Shown: in pieces, positions 1-8,098 of the stretch | Numbering within the stretch: position 1 is the stretch's first letter | Layout of the letters: each line of letters opens with the position of its first letter | NCBI RefSeq assembly: GCF_900199205.1 | Contig: NZ_OBMJ01000001.1 | Coordinates: forward strand, 6,689,001 to 6,753,000 | Direction of reading: 5' to 3' | DNA: 64,000 nt | Source: Streptomyces sp. 1331.2 | GTDB lineage: Bacteria > Actinomycetota > Actinomycetes > Streptomycetales > Streptomycetaceae | The notes under the pieces: generated by a model | The model's input: the letters and a program-made list of their open reading frames with translations, nothing else | Told to the model about the DNA's origin: nothing | Databases searched by the model: none | Translations under genes and position numbers: made by a program

Positions 1-472
1 ACATCTGATGGGCCACCAGCTCGGCGTCCTGCGCGTGGAACCGCCCGGCCTCGATGCAGCGGGCGGCGCACTCGGCCACGCCGGCCAGCGTGTACCGGCC
101 GTACTGCCGGTCCTCCTCGTCCAGCGAGAAACCGGCCAAGGAGGAACCGCCGAACATCACCGCGTACAGGTGGGGGTTGGCCAGCGCGTTGCACCGGTAC
201 GCGCGGCCCAGCAGGGCCAGGTCGCTCACCGGGTCGTCGCTGAACTCGACCCGGGTGAAATAGTGCTGGAGCCGGGTGAACCCCTCGTGCACCATGGCGC
301 GCACCAGCCCGCGCATTCCGTTGAAGTGGGTGTACAGAGCCATCGTCGAGGTGCCGACCTCGCTCGCGATGCGGCGGGCGGACAGCGCCTGCGGGCCTTC
401 CTCCGCCAGCAACCGGGCGGCGATGTCCACCAGGGTGGGACGGGCACTGGGATCCGATCGACGCGGACTCAT
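1..472 (-). CDS. TetR/AcrR-family transcriptional regulator, 3' end off the window
   Basis: Reading the minus strand from ATG at 472 gives 157 residues without a stop before the left edge. Residues about 10-55 form a TetR-type helix-turn-helix (ARRIASEVGTSTMALYTHF, typical of helices 2-4). Downstream is a helical ligand-binding part with the pattern of the WHG-type C-terminal domain. The gene is divergent from the MFS pump that starts at 683, across a 210-bp gap. This is the classic arrangement of a local repressor and the exporter it controls. The ligand is unknown. The start is supported by homology at the first helix; a G-rich stretch lies directly before it. Family assignment is secure, function is inferred from context. 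Confidence 0.85.
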   Translation of the reverse strand, partial: MSPRRSDPSARPTLVDIAARLLAEEGPQALSARRIASEVGTSTMALYTHFNGMRGLVRAMVHEGFTRLQHYFTRVEFSDDPVSDLALLGRAYRCNALANPHLYAVMFGGSSLAGFSLDEEDRQYGRYTLAGVAECAARCIEAGRFHAQDAELVAHQM

Positions 473-682
473 CCCCCCAGTGAAGCAAAACGCCGTTATG
501 GCAGAGCCGTTCGCGGTGCACAACCCCCTGATCCCCGCACGATGCGAGAAGCGGCGCTCCGGGTGCCACCCGTAGCTTTCCAGTCACCTGACGCAATGTT
601 CCAGGGTCGGGCGAGGGCCGGAGCGAGTAGGTCGACGTCCCATCGCGCCGACCGTCACCCCGCTGGTCAACGGAGGCCGCCC

Positions 683-2176
683 TTGTCCACCAAAGCCCCC
701 GGCAGGGCAACCGCCGCCACCCTGCTCCTCACCCTGGGCGGCGTGATCGTGCTGGTCTCCTCCGCAGTGGCCTTCCACCACTCCTTCGCGATGGATCCCG
801 CGATGCCGATGGACCACATGCCGGCCGACCCGGGACGGAAGCTGCACGGCATGGCCCTCTCGGACATGCCGGAGATGTTCACCGCCCTCGCCGGGCTGCT
901 GCTCGTCGTGGTCGGCGCCGCCCTGCGCGGACGGCCGCAGGCCGACCCGGCCGACGCGGCCGACACCCGGACCGGCCGACGCGGCCGGCTGCTGATCGCC
1001 GCCATCGGCACGGCCGCCCTGACCATCGACATCAGCAAGACCTCCACCCTGGGCTTCGTCATCCCCGGCATGCGGGCCGAGTACGGCCTCGATCCCCGGA
1101 CGGCCTCCCTGCTGGCGGTCAGCGGACTGAGCGGAACGGCCGTCGGCGCCGTGCTGTTCGGCGTGCTCACCGACCGGATCGGCCGGCGCAGCTCCTACCT
1201 GATCGCCACCCTCGGATTCACCGCCACCAGCATGTGCGGCTCGATGCCCACCTTCCACGGGAACCTGGTGATGTGCGCCCTGATGGGCCTGGCGGTCGGC
1301 GGCCTCGCCCCGCTGCTGATCACCCTGCTCACCGAGACCGTCGGCGGACCGGTGCGCGGATCGGTGGTGGTGGCGCTCTCCGTCGTCGCCACCGCCGTCG
1401 GCTACCTGATCGCCGCCGGCTCGGCACTCTGGCTGGAGCCGGTGTTCGGCTGGCGGATCCTCTGGCTGATCGGCGCCCCCACCGGAGCCGCCCTGGCCCT
1501 GCTCACCCCCTTCGTCCCCAACCGCGGCTCCGCCCGCGCCCCCGCGGCTCGGCGCACACCGGTCGTCCAGCACCTCCCCAACTCCTCGCGGACCCTCACC
1601 CACGGCCTGCAGCGCGCCTTCGCCACCCTGATCGGACTGCTGACCTTCGGGCTCAGCACCTGGGTGCCGAGCCTGGCCAGGATCGGCGGGGTGCCGGTGC
1701 ACACCGCCAACCTGATGCTCACCGTGGCGGCGGTCGCGATGATCCCGTGCGCCCTGCTGCTGATGGTGGGCTACCGCCGCTTCGGACCGACGTCCATGGC
1801 GGCCGGCCTGGCCACCGCCACCGCGGTGCTGCTGGTGGCGCTCACCGCCAGCGGCGCGGTGGCCAAGGTGGGCTGGATCTGCGCGGGCGCCCTGGTGGCG
1901 GCGCTGTTCTCGGTGAACTCGATGGCCGCGATCTTCCTCCCGATCGCCGCCGACCTCGCGGACCCGGAACGGCGCGGCCGGACCACCGGCCTGGTCTCCC
2001 TCTTCAACCGGCTCGGCGGCCTGACCGGGCCGCTGCTGCTGGCGAGCCTGGTCTCCTCGGCCTCCGCGGTGCTGCTCGCGGTCTCCGCGCTCGCCCTGCT
2101 CTGCGGGGCGGCCGCCTGGTACATCAGCCGGCGCAGCCGGCTCGCCGCCGTCACCCTGGCCCCGGCGGCCGATTAG
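683..2176 (+). CDS. MFS transporter with Met/His-rich loop
   Basis: Integral membrane exporter of 497 aa. The TTG start at 683 is chosen because GGAGG (672-676) sits 6 nt upstream; longer in-frame versions lack this and run antisense through the regulator. The usual MFS helices follow, with motif A near residue 160 (GVLTDRIGRR) between helices 2 and 3 of the MFS core. Two extra hydrophobic helices precede the core. Between them (about residues 30-60) is a loop unusually rich in Met and His (DPAMPMDHMPAD). The gene is divergent from a TetR regulator, suggesting inducible efflux. The substrate cannot be read from sequence; the Met/His loop could bind metal but this is speculation. Confidence 0.85.
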   Translation: MSTKAPGRATAATLLLTLGGVIVLVSSAVAFHHSFAMDPAMPMDHMPADPGRKLHGMALSDMPEMFTALAGLLLVVVGAALRGRPQADPADAADTRTGRRGRLLIAAIGTAALTIDISKTSTLGFVIPGMRAEYGLDPRTASLLAVSGLSGTAVGAVLFGVLTDRIGRRSSYLIATLGFTATSMCGSMPTFHGNLVMCALMGLAVGGLAPLLITLLTETVGGPVRGSVVVALSVVATAVGYLIAAGSALWLEPVFGWRILWLIGAPTGAALALLTPFVPNRGSARAPAARRTPVVQHLPNSSRTLTHGLQRAFATLIGLLTFGLSTWVPSLARIGGVPVHTANLMLTVAAVAMIPCALLLMVGYRRFGPTSMAAGLATATAVLLVALTASGAVAKVGWICAGALVAALFSVNSMAAIFLPIAADLADPERRGRTTGLVSLFNRLGGLTGPLLLASLVSSASAVLLAVSALALLCGAAAWYISRRSRLAAVTLAPAAD

Positions 2177-2195
2177 GGCCGGTCCGGCACTGCCC

Positions 2196-2249
2196 ACCAC
2201 TCCCCGTCGGGACGCCGCCGCCGTGCGTGCGCCCTGGACGGGGAGTGGT
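2196..2249. terminator. Hairpin after the MFS gene
   Basis: ACCACTCCCCGTC (2196-2208) pairs perfectly with GACGGGGAGTGGT (2237-2249), a 13-bp stem with a 28-nt loop, starting 20 nt after the MFS stop. There is no U-run, as is usual in high-GC actinomycetes. Confidence 0.6.
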
Positions 2250-2388
2250 CGTCGGGGGCGCAGAGCACGGGCGGAGAAGCCTGCCGGTCGCCGGGCGGAT
2301 GATACTGGATGTGCCCCGATTAACCGCTCTGGCTTGAGTGTTGACGGTGCATCAGATATCCGGATCCGCTCGACGGAAGGGAAGAGAG

Positions 2389-3183
2389 ATGGCCGGCTCG
2401 CAGGACGTGATCTCCGCACTGGTGGCAGAGGGCGAGGCCGTCGAGGCCCTGGTGGCCGACCTCGCGGACGCCGACTGGGCACGCCCCACCCCGGCGCCCG
2501 GCTGGACCATCGCCCACCAGATCGCCCACCTCGCGGCCACCTTCAAGCTGGCCGGAACGGCGGCGGGCGACCCCGAGACGTTCAAGGCACTGGCCGCGAG
2601 CATCGGATCGGACTTCGACGGAGCCGTGCAGCAGGCCCTGAAGCCCTACCTGGCGGCGAGCACCCCGCAGATCCTGCTGGAGCGCTGGAACGCCGAACGC
2701 CGCGCCGCCGAGCAGGCGTTGGCGGCCGTCCCGGCGGACCGGCCGGTGCCGTGGCTGGTCCGCCCGCTGACGGCGCCGATTCTCGCCGCCGCCGGGATGA
2801 TGGAGCTGTTCGGCCACGGCCAGGACATCGCCGACACGCTCGGGGTGCGCCGCGAGCCCACCGACCGGCTCCGCTACCTGGTCGAATTCGCCGTCCGCAC
2901 CTGGGACTTCGGCTACCAGGCCCGCAAACTCGCCACGCCCGAGACCGAGTTCCGCTACGAGATCACCGCCCCCTCCGGCGCGCGCTGGGAGTTCGGCCCC
3001 GCCGACGCGGAGCAGTGCATCAGCGGCCCCGCCGTCGACTTCTGCCTCCTGGTGACCCGGCGCCGGCACCGCGACGACCTCGCCCTGACGGCCCACGGCA
3101 AGGACGCCGACGCCTGGCTGGACATCGCCCAGGCCTACCGCGGCCCGGCCGGCCCCGGCCGCACCCCCGGCCAGTTCAGCTGA
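2389..3183 (+). CDS. TIGR03084-type (DinB/maleylpyruvate-isomerase-like) protein
   Basis: 264 aa. It begins with the mycothiol-dependent maleylpyruvate isomerase N-terminal fold (residues about 8-150), with the signature WARPTPAPGWTIAHQIAHL carrying a metal-binding His of the DinB-like helical bundle. A second His lies in MELFGHGQDIAD, as in metal-binding members. The C-terminal part matches the TIGR03084 subgroup, often found in actinobacterial biosynthetic clusters without a proven reaction. ATG at 2389 follows GGAAGGGAAGAG. It is 50 nt upstream of the flavin monooxygenase at 3234 and probably co-transcribed with it. Chemistry is unknown; thiol-dependent isomerisation or hydrolysis are the family possibilities. 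Confidence 0.85.
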   Translation: MAGSQDVISALVAEGEAVEALVADLADADWARPTPAPGWTIAHQIAHLAATFKLAGTAAGDPETFKALAASIGSDFDGAVQQALKPYLAASTPQILLERWNAERRAAEQALAAVPADRPVPWLVRPLTAPILAAAGMMELFGHGQDIADTLGVRREPTDRLRYLVEFAVRTWDFGYQARKLATPETEFRYEITAPSGARWEFGPADAEQCISGPAVDFCLLVTRRRHRDDLALTAHGKDADAWLDIAQAYRGPAGPGRTPGQFS

Positions 3184-3233
3184 CGCAGTTACGGCGTATC
3201 CGGAACCGAGAGAATCCGAGAGAAGGAGTCGTC

Positions 3234-4604
3234 ATGGGCACCCGTACCGACGAATGTGCCGTGGTTCTCGGCGGAAGCATCGCGGGCCTGCTGGCGGCCA
3301 GGGTGCTCTCCGAGTCCTATCCCCGGGTCGTGATCGTCGAACGCGACAAGATCCTCGGGACCCGCGGCCCTCGCCGCGGAGTCCCGCACGGCAACCACGC
3401 CCACGGGCTGGTCGCCCGGGGCCACCAGATCATGGAGTCGCTGTTCCCCGGCCTCACCGACGAGCTGATCGCCGCCGGGGTGCGGCCGGGCGACTTCAGC
3501 GGCGACATCCGGTGGTACTTCAACGGACTGCGGCTGCGGCAGGCCCGCACCGGCCTGCCGTCCGTGCCCGCCACCCGGCCGGTGCTCGAACACCACCTGC
3601 GCGAACGGGTACGGGCGCTGCCGGAGGTGACGTTCCTGGAGGAGCACGACATCATCGCCCCGGTGGCCGATGCCGACGGACGCCGGGTCACCGGGGTCAG
3701 GGTGCAGCAGCGCACCCCGGGAGCCGAGGAGCGCACGCTCGACGCGCACCTGGTCGTGGACACCACCGGCCGCGGCTCGCGGACCCCGCTGTGGCTGGCC
3801 GAACTGGGCTACGACGCGCCGCCCGAGGAACGGATCGAGATCGACCTGGCGTACACCACCCGCCACTACCGGCTCGACAAGGACCCGTTCGGCAGCGAGA
3901 TCGCGATCATTCCGGCCGCCACGCCCTCGCACCCGCGCGGAGCCTTCTTCTACCGGGTGCCCGGCGACGACAACCGGGTGGAGCTGTCGGTGACCGGGAT
4001 CGTGGGCGACCACCCGCCCACCGACCCCGAGGGGTTCCACGCCTACGTGCGCTCGCTGCCCGCCCCCGAGATCCACGAGGCGATCCGCGACGCCGAACCC
4101 CTCGACGAGCCCCTGCGGTTCCGTTTCCCGGCCAGCGTCCGCCGGGACTACCACCGGCTGGAGCGCTTCCCCGAGGGCCTGCTCGTGATGGGCGACGCGG
4201 TGTGCAGCTTCAACCCCGCCTACGCCCAGGGCATGACCTCGGCCGCGCTGCAGGCGCTGGTGCTGCGCCGGCACACCGCGGGGCGCCGGCTGCCGCGCCA
4301 CCAGGCCTTCTTCCGGGACGTCGCGCGGGAGATCCGCGCCCCCTGGTCCTTCGCCGCCGTGTCCGACCTGGGCTACCCGGGGGTCAAGGGCCGTCGGACG
4401 GTGCAGACCGTCCTGGTCAACCGGTACGTCGGGCTGGCCCAGCGGGCGGCGGTCCGCGACGCCCGGGTCACCGACGCACTGGTGCGGATCGCCGGGCTGG
4501 TGGCCTCCCCGCAGTCCCTGATGCGCCCGCGCACCCTGCTGCGCGTCCTGCTGGCGGCCCGGCGGCCGGTACCGCCCTCGGCCCTCGGCGGGCCGACGGC
4601 GTGA
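3234..4604 (+). CDS. FAD-dependent monooxygenase, LasC/MonCI epoxidase-like
   Basis: 456 aa with an N-terminal Rossmann FAD site (VVLGGSIAGLLAARVLSE, residues about 9-26, GxGxxG variant GGSIAG) ending in an acidic residue (VIVERD). A second FAD motif with GD near residue 320 (LLVMGDAVCSFNPAYAQGM) is typical of group A flavin monooxygenases. The N-terminal sequence is close in style to polyether epoxidases such as LasC/MonCI and to squalene-epoxidase-like enzymes, so epoxidation of an alkene is the best guess. The start has AGAAGGAGTC immediately upstream. It follows the TIGR03084 gene in what looks like a two-gene operon. The substrate is unknown. Confidence 0.85.
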   Translation: MGTRTDECAVVLGGSIAGLLAARVLSESYPRVVIVERDKILGTRGPRRGVPHGNHAHGLVARGHQIMESLFPGLTDELIAAGVRPGDFSGDIRWYFNGLRLRQARTGLPSVPATRPVLEHHLRERVRALPEVTFLEEHDIIAPVADADGRRVTGVRVQQRTPGAEERTLDAHLVVDTTGRGSRTPLWLAELGYDAPPEERIEIDLAYTTRHYRLDKDPFGSEIAIIPAATPSHPRGAFFYRVPGDDNRVELSVTGIVGDHPPTDPEGFHAYVRSLPAPEIHEAIRDAEPLDEPLRFRFPASVRRDYHRLERFPEGLLVMGDAVCSFNPAYAQGMTSAALQALVLRRHTAGRRLPRHQAFFRDVAREIRAPWSFAAVSDLGYPGVKGRRTVQTVLVNRYVGLAQRAAVRDARVTDALVRIAGLVASPQSLMRPRTLLRVLLAARRPVPPSALGGPTA

Positions 4605-4690
4605 CGCGGTGGCCGGCCGGGAGGCGAGTGGCGGGCCGGGAAGCGGTGGCGGGCCGTCCGGTTGGGCAAGCAAAAAGTTTTTCGCGACCA

Positions 4691-4716
4691 TGTCGAGAAC
4701 GGCGCCGCGGCGCCGA
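4691..4716 (+). promoter_or_regulatory. Candidate ECF42-type promoter (TGTCGA-N17-CGAC)
   Basis: TGTCGA at 4691-4696 and CGAC starting at 4714, with a 17-nt spacer, 52 nt before the DGPF gene. It matches the reported ECF42 consensus (TGTCGA at -35, CG[A/T]C at -10) and has the same spacing as the elements at 11744, 32043 and 10691. Confidence 0.65.
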
Positions 4717-4767
4717 CTGTGAAGTGGAGGGGGCGCAGCGGGCGCCTCTCGTCGCAAGGAGCGGACC

Positions 4768-5136
4768 ATGAAGTACCTGATCATGATGTACCCGAACGCC
4801 GAGGTCCTGGACGCCCTGTCGGAGGAGGAGCGCAACGCCGTCTTCCAGGGGCACGGCGGGTTCATGGAGAAGATCAAGGCGACCGGCGAGTTCGTCGGCA
4901 CCCTTGCCCTGGCCGGTCCCGACCAGAGCGCCGTGGTCCGGGTTCGCGGCGGTGTGCCGGCGGTGACGGACGGCCCGTACGCCGAGGCCAAGGAGTACGT
5001 GGGCGGCGCCTACATCATCGAGGTCGCCGACCTGGCCCGCGCCCACGAGGTCGCCGCGATGATCCCGGACGCGGCCGTCGAGGGCCTGGGCATCGAGGTC
5101 CGGCCGATCGTCTACAGCGAGGGCGCGTCCGCCTGA
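4768..5136 (+). CDS. YciI/DGPF-family protein
   Basis: 122-aa single-domain protein of the YciI-like (DGPF) family. It has the N-terminal MKYLIMMY strand and the diagnostic PAVTDGPYAEAKEY motif (residues about 63-76). DGPF proteins are small ferredoxin-like-fold proteins that are often the targets or partners of ECF42 sigma factors; their biochemical role is largely unknown. GGAGCGG precedes the ATG. The promoter-like element at 4691 links this gene to the sigma factor at 12207. Two paralogues occur in the window (11840 and the minus-strand gene at 31622). Confidence 0.9.
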   Translation: MKYLIMMYPNAEVLDALSEEERNAVFQGHGGFMEKIKATGEFVGTLALAGPDQSAVVRVRGGVPAVTDGPYAEAKEYVGGAYIIEVADLARAHEVAAMIPDAAVEGLGIEVRPIVYSEGASA

Positions 5137-5151
5137 ATCGCCTGACCGGTT

Positions 5152-5177
5152 GCCCGGGGGTCTCGGGGCCCCCGGGC
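5152..5177 (+). terminator. Hairpin after DGPF gene
   Basis: GCCCGGGGG / CCCCCGGGC, a 9-bp perfect stem with an 8-nt loop, 15 nt after the DGPF stop and 51 nt before the SDR start. It may be a terminator or an attenuator. Confidence 0.5.
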
Positions 5178-5227
5178 TCCCCTCTTCCTCGGCACTCCCG
5201 TGCCGACTGCATCGAGAGGACGACCAC

Positions 5228-6040
5228 ATGGACGAGCACATCGACGAACACATCAAGGTTCCGGAGCTGCTGACCGACAAGGTCGTCGTCGTGTCGGGCG
5301 TGGGGGCCGGGCTCGGCCGGACGCTCGCCGTGCGGTGCGCCGAGGCCGGGGCCGACGTCGTGCTCGCGGCGCGCACCTCGTCCTACCTGGACGAGGTGGC
5401 CAAGGCCGTCGAGGAGACCGGGCGCCGCGCGCTCGCGGTGCCCACCGACATCACCGACCAGGCCGCCGCGGAGGCGCTGGTCGCCGCCACGCTCGACCGG
5501 TTCGGCCGGGTCGACGCCCTGATCAACAACGCGCTGGTGGAGCCGCCGCACACCGAGCTCAACGACACCGCGACGGAGGACATCCGCCCCAGCATGGAGG
5601 TGGGCGTCTACGCGGCGCTGCGGCTGTCGAAGCTGTTCACCCCGGCGCTGCGGGACAGCCGCGGCTCGATCGTCATGATCAACTCGTCGGTCCTGCGGCA
5701 CTCCAAGCGCGCCTGCGGGGCGTACAAGATCGCGAAGGCGGGGCTGCTCGCGGCAGCCCAGGTCCTCGCCACCGAGCTGGGCCCGCAGGGCATCCGGGTC
5801 AACACCGTGGCGCCGGGGCCGATGTGGACGGAGAAGGTGAAGGAGTTCATCGGGGGGCTGGCCGAGATGCGCGGCATGTCGCTGGAGGAGGGCTACCGCG
5901 AGGTGGCCGCCGACATGGACCTGCGCCGGCTGCAGACCCCGGAGGAGACCGCCGACGTGGTGATCTTCCTCGCCTCGGACCTGGCGCGCGCCGTCACGGG
6001 CCACTGCCTGGACGTCAACTGCGGTGAGTACCACCACTGA
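5228..6040 (+). CDS. Short-chain dehydrogenase/reductase
   Basis: 270-aa SDR. The cofactor site is slightly modified (VSGVGAGLGR, residues about 21-30, versus TGxxxGxG). The catalytic residues are Ser in MINSSVLRH and Tyr-x3-Lys in GAYKIAKAG. Its C-terminus (GHCLDVNCGEYHH) is almost identical to that of the SDR at 33017-33790. The two are clear paralogues sharing the PTDITD and HSKR elements. GAGAGGACG precedes the ATG. The substrate is unknown; duplication within one region suggests two related carbinol/ketone oxidation steps. Confidence 0.9.
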   Translation: MDEHIDEHIKVPELLTDKVVVVSGVGAGLGRTLAVRCAEAGADVVLAARTSSYLDEVAKAVEETGRRALAVPTDITDQAAAEALVAATLDRFGRVDALINNALVEPPHTELNDTATEDIRPSMEVGVYAALRLSKLFTPALRDSRGSIVMINSSVLRHSKRACGAYKIAKAGLLAAAQVLATELGPQGIRVNTVAPGPMWTEKVKEFIGGLAEMRGMSLEEGYREVAADMDLRRLQTPEETADVVIFLASDLARAVTGHCLDVNCGEYHH

Positions 6041-6077
6041 CCGAACACCACTGACCTGCAGGAACCTCGCGGACCTG

Positions 6078-6110
6078 ACACCGGCTGCCGACCCGATCGG
6101 CAGCCGGTGT
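6078..6110 (+). terminator. Terminator after SDR
   Basis: ACACCGGCTGCCGA (6078-6091) and TCGGCAGCCGGTGT (6097-6110) form a perfect 14-bp stem with a 5-nt loop, followed by TCTCGTGT. Confidence 0.75.
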
Positions 6111-6177
6111 TCTCGTGTCCGGACCCCGGCCGGGGCCCGGGTCGGGAGTGGTCGATGCGGCGGTGGCAACCCCCGGG

Positions 6178-6201
6178 AAAAAAGTTCCGCGAAAAAGTTC
6201 C
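6178..6201 (+). promoter_or_regulatory. Direct repeat AAAAAGTTCC upstream of MFS pump
   Basis: AAAAAGTTCC occurs at 6179-6188 and 6192-6201 (13-bp period), an A-rich island in GC-rich DNA 80-105 nt before the pump gene. A similar AAAAAGTTTTT occurs near 4673 upstream of the DGPF gene. It may be a regulator site; no specific factor is recognised. Confidence 0.3.
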
Positions 6202-6283
6202 CCGGAGCGGCGCAAGAATCGGCCCGCTGTCTCGACAACGTAGTGAACGGCATTACGACATGAGCGAAGGGAAGCGACAGGCC

Positions 6284-7822
6284 ATGTCCGTCACTACAGC
6301 GGAGACAGACCTCCCACGCACGAGCGCACGGCCCTGGCTCGCACTCGCGATCCTCGCACTGCCGACCTTGCTGGTCGCGCTCGACTCGAACGTCCTGTTC
6401 CTGGCGCTGCCCAGGCTCACCGCCGACCTCGGTGCCAGCAGCGTCCAGCAGCTCTGGGTCACCGACGCCTACGGCTTCATGGTCGCCGGCCTGGTGATCA
6501 CCATGGGCTCGATCGGTGACCGGATCGGGCGCCGCAAGCTCCTCATGGCGGGCATGGCGGTGTTCGCCCTCGCCTCGCTGGCCTGCGCCTGGGCGACCAG
6601 CCCGATCATGCTGATCGTGGCCCGCGGCGTGCAGGGCATGGCGGGCGCGACCCTGATGCCCTCCACCCTCGCGCTGATCACCAACATCTTCCGTGACGAC
6701 AAGCAGCGCGGGAAGGCCATCTCGATCTGGGCCACCTGCACCTTCACCGGCGCCGCCCTCGGCCCGGTGCTCGGCGGCGTGCTGCTGGTGCCGTTCTGGT
6801 GGGGCGCGGTGTTCCTGCTGGCCGTCCCGGTCGCGGCGGTGGTGCTGATCGCCGGGCCCGTCCTGCTCCCGGAGTTCCGCCCCGAGCACGCGAAGCGCCT
6901 GGACCTGGTCAGCGTCGTGCTCTCCCTGCTCGGGATCCTGCCGGTGGTGTACGCGATCAAGGTGCTCTCGCTCGGCAACGGCAGCCCGGTGCCCGGCCTG
7001 GTGGCGCTGGCGGTCGGCCTGGTGTTCGGCACCGCGTTCGTGCGCCGGCAGCTCAAGGGCGACGACCCGCTGCTGGACCTGCGGCTCTTCGCGAACAGCT
7101 CCTTCACGATCATGCTGACCGCCCTGGCGCTGGCCGGGATGGTCCTGGCGGGCACCGCGCTGAACGTCACCCAGCTGCTGCAGACGGTGCTCGGCTACTC
7201 CCCGCTGGCCTCGGCCATGTGGTTCGTCCCGATGGGCCTGTGCATGGCGGTGGGGACGATGTCCACGCCGGCCCTGATGCGGAAGATCACCCCGCGCACC
7301 GCGATCACCGGCGGCATGCTGCTCTCCGCGGTCGGCGCGGCGGTGCTGATCCTGGTGAACGGCGACCACGGCGCCTGGCCGATCGTGCTCGGCACCGCGA
7401 TCATCGGCCTGGGCGCGGGCCCGATGTTCGCGCTCGGCATCGGACTGGTGGTGGGCTCGGTGCCGCCGGAGCGCGCGGGTTCGGCCGCGTCGATGGCGGA
7501 GACCGCGAACTACCTGGGCGGTGCGCTCGGTCTGGCCGTCCTCGGCACGATCGGCTCCGCGGTCTACACCAGCAACATGAGCGGGGTCGGCTCCGACCAG
7601 GCGCAGGAGACCGTCGCCGGGGCGGCCGCCGAGGCGGCGCAGCTCGGGGCCGACGCCTCCGCGGCGCTGCTGAAGACGGCGCACGCGGCCTTCGTGAGCG
7701 GGCTGAACACCGTCGCGGCCGTCTCCACCGGGGTCTTCGCCCTGCTGGCGGTCCTGGCGGGGATCTACTTCCAGCGGGCCGCCCGCAACAGCGCCGCCGC
7801 CGGTGCCGACAGCGGCGAGTGA
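6284..7822 (+). CDS. DHA2-family (14-TM) MFS drug exporter
   Basis: 512-aa multidrug efflux protein of the EmrB/QacA type. It has the DHA2 signature LDSNVLFLALPRL in the first helix, motif A (GSIGDRIGRRKLL, about residue 72) and motif C-like GPVLGG in helix 5. Hydrophobic segments are compatible with 14 helices. ATG at 6284 is preferred, with GAAGGGA about 11 nt upstream; an alternative ATG at 6260 adds 8 residues. Exporters of this family are common self-resistance or product-export genes in antibiotic clusters. It ends just before a convergent ferredoxin gene. Whether it belongs to the enediyne-type cluster 40 kb away is unknown. Confidence 0.9.
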   Translation: MSVTTAETDLPRTSARPWLALAILALPTLLVALDSNVLFLALPRLTADLGASSVQQLWVTDAYGFMVAGLVITMGSIGDRIGRRKLLMAGMAVFALASLACAWATSPIMLIVARGVQGMAGATLMPSTLALITNIFRDDKQRGKAISIWATCTFTGAALGPVLGGVLLVPFWWGAVFLLAVPVAAVVLIAGPVLLPEFRPEHAKRLDLVSVVLSLLGILPVVYAIKVLSLGNGSPVPGLVALAVGLVFGTAFVRRQLKGDDPLLDLRLFANSSFTIMLTALALAGMVLAGTALNVTQLLQTVLGYSPLASAMWFVPMGLCMAVGTMSTPALMRKITPRTAITGGMLLSAVGAAVLILVNGDHGAWPIVLGTAIIGLGAGPMFALGIGLVVGSVPPERAGSAASMAETANYLGGALGLAVLGTIGSAVYTSNMSGVGSDQAQETVAGAAAEAAQLGADASAALLKTAHAAFVSGLNTVAAVSTGVFALLAVLAGIYFQRAARNSAAAGADSGE

Positions 7823-7843
7823 CCTGACGGACCGGGCAACGAC

Positions 7844-7881
7844 GAAGCCGGCGCAGGACCTTCGGGTCCCGCGCCGGCTTC
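7844..7881. terminator. Bidirectional terminator between convergent MFS and ferredoxin genes
   Basis: GAAGCCGGCGC (7844-7854) pairs with GCGCCGGCTTC (7871-7881). The inner GGACC/GGTCC extends the stem across one mismatch. It lies between the MFS stop (7822) and the ferredoxin stop (7890). Confidence 0.75.
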
Positions 7882-7889
7882 CGTTGTCG

Positions 7890-8087
7890 CTACCCCTCGA
7901 TCAGGGACAGGGTGCGCGTCGGGCAGTCGTCGACCGCCGCCCGCGCGCCCTCCACCTGGTCGCCGGTGACCTGCTCGACCAGTACCACGACCGTCCCGTC
8001 GTGGTCGTTCTGGTCGAAGAGCGCGGGCGCGGCGAGGAAGCACCGGCCCGCGCCGATGCAGCGGTCGGCATCGGTACGGATCTGCAT
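7890..8087 (-). CDS. Small [3Fe-4S]-type ferredoxin, P450 partner
   Basis: 65 aa with three cysteines in the arrangement CIGAGRC ... CPT. This is the pattern of Streptomyces [3Fe-4S] ferredoxins that donate electrons to P450s: CxxG/AxxC then C-P near the C-terminus. It starts 11 nt after the stop of the P450 at 8099-9382 and is surely in the same operon. AAGGGGGAACCC lies just upstream of the ATG. It is the likely redox partner of that P450 and possibly of the other two P450s in the window, which have no ferredoxin of their own. Confidence 0.92.
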   Translation of the reverse strand: MQIRTDADRCIGAGRCFLAAPALFDQNDHDGTVVVLVEQVTGDQVEGARAAVDDCPTRTLSLIEG

Positions 8088-8098
8088 GGGTTCCCCCT

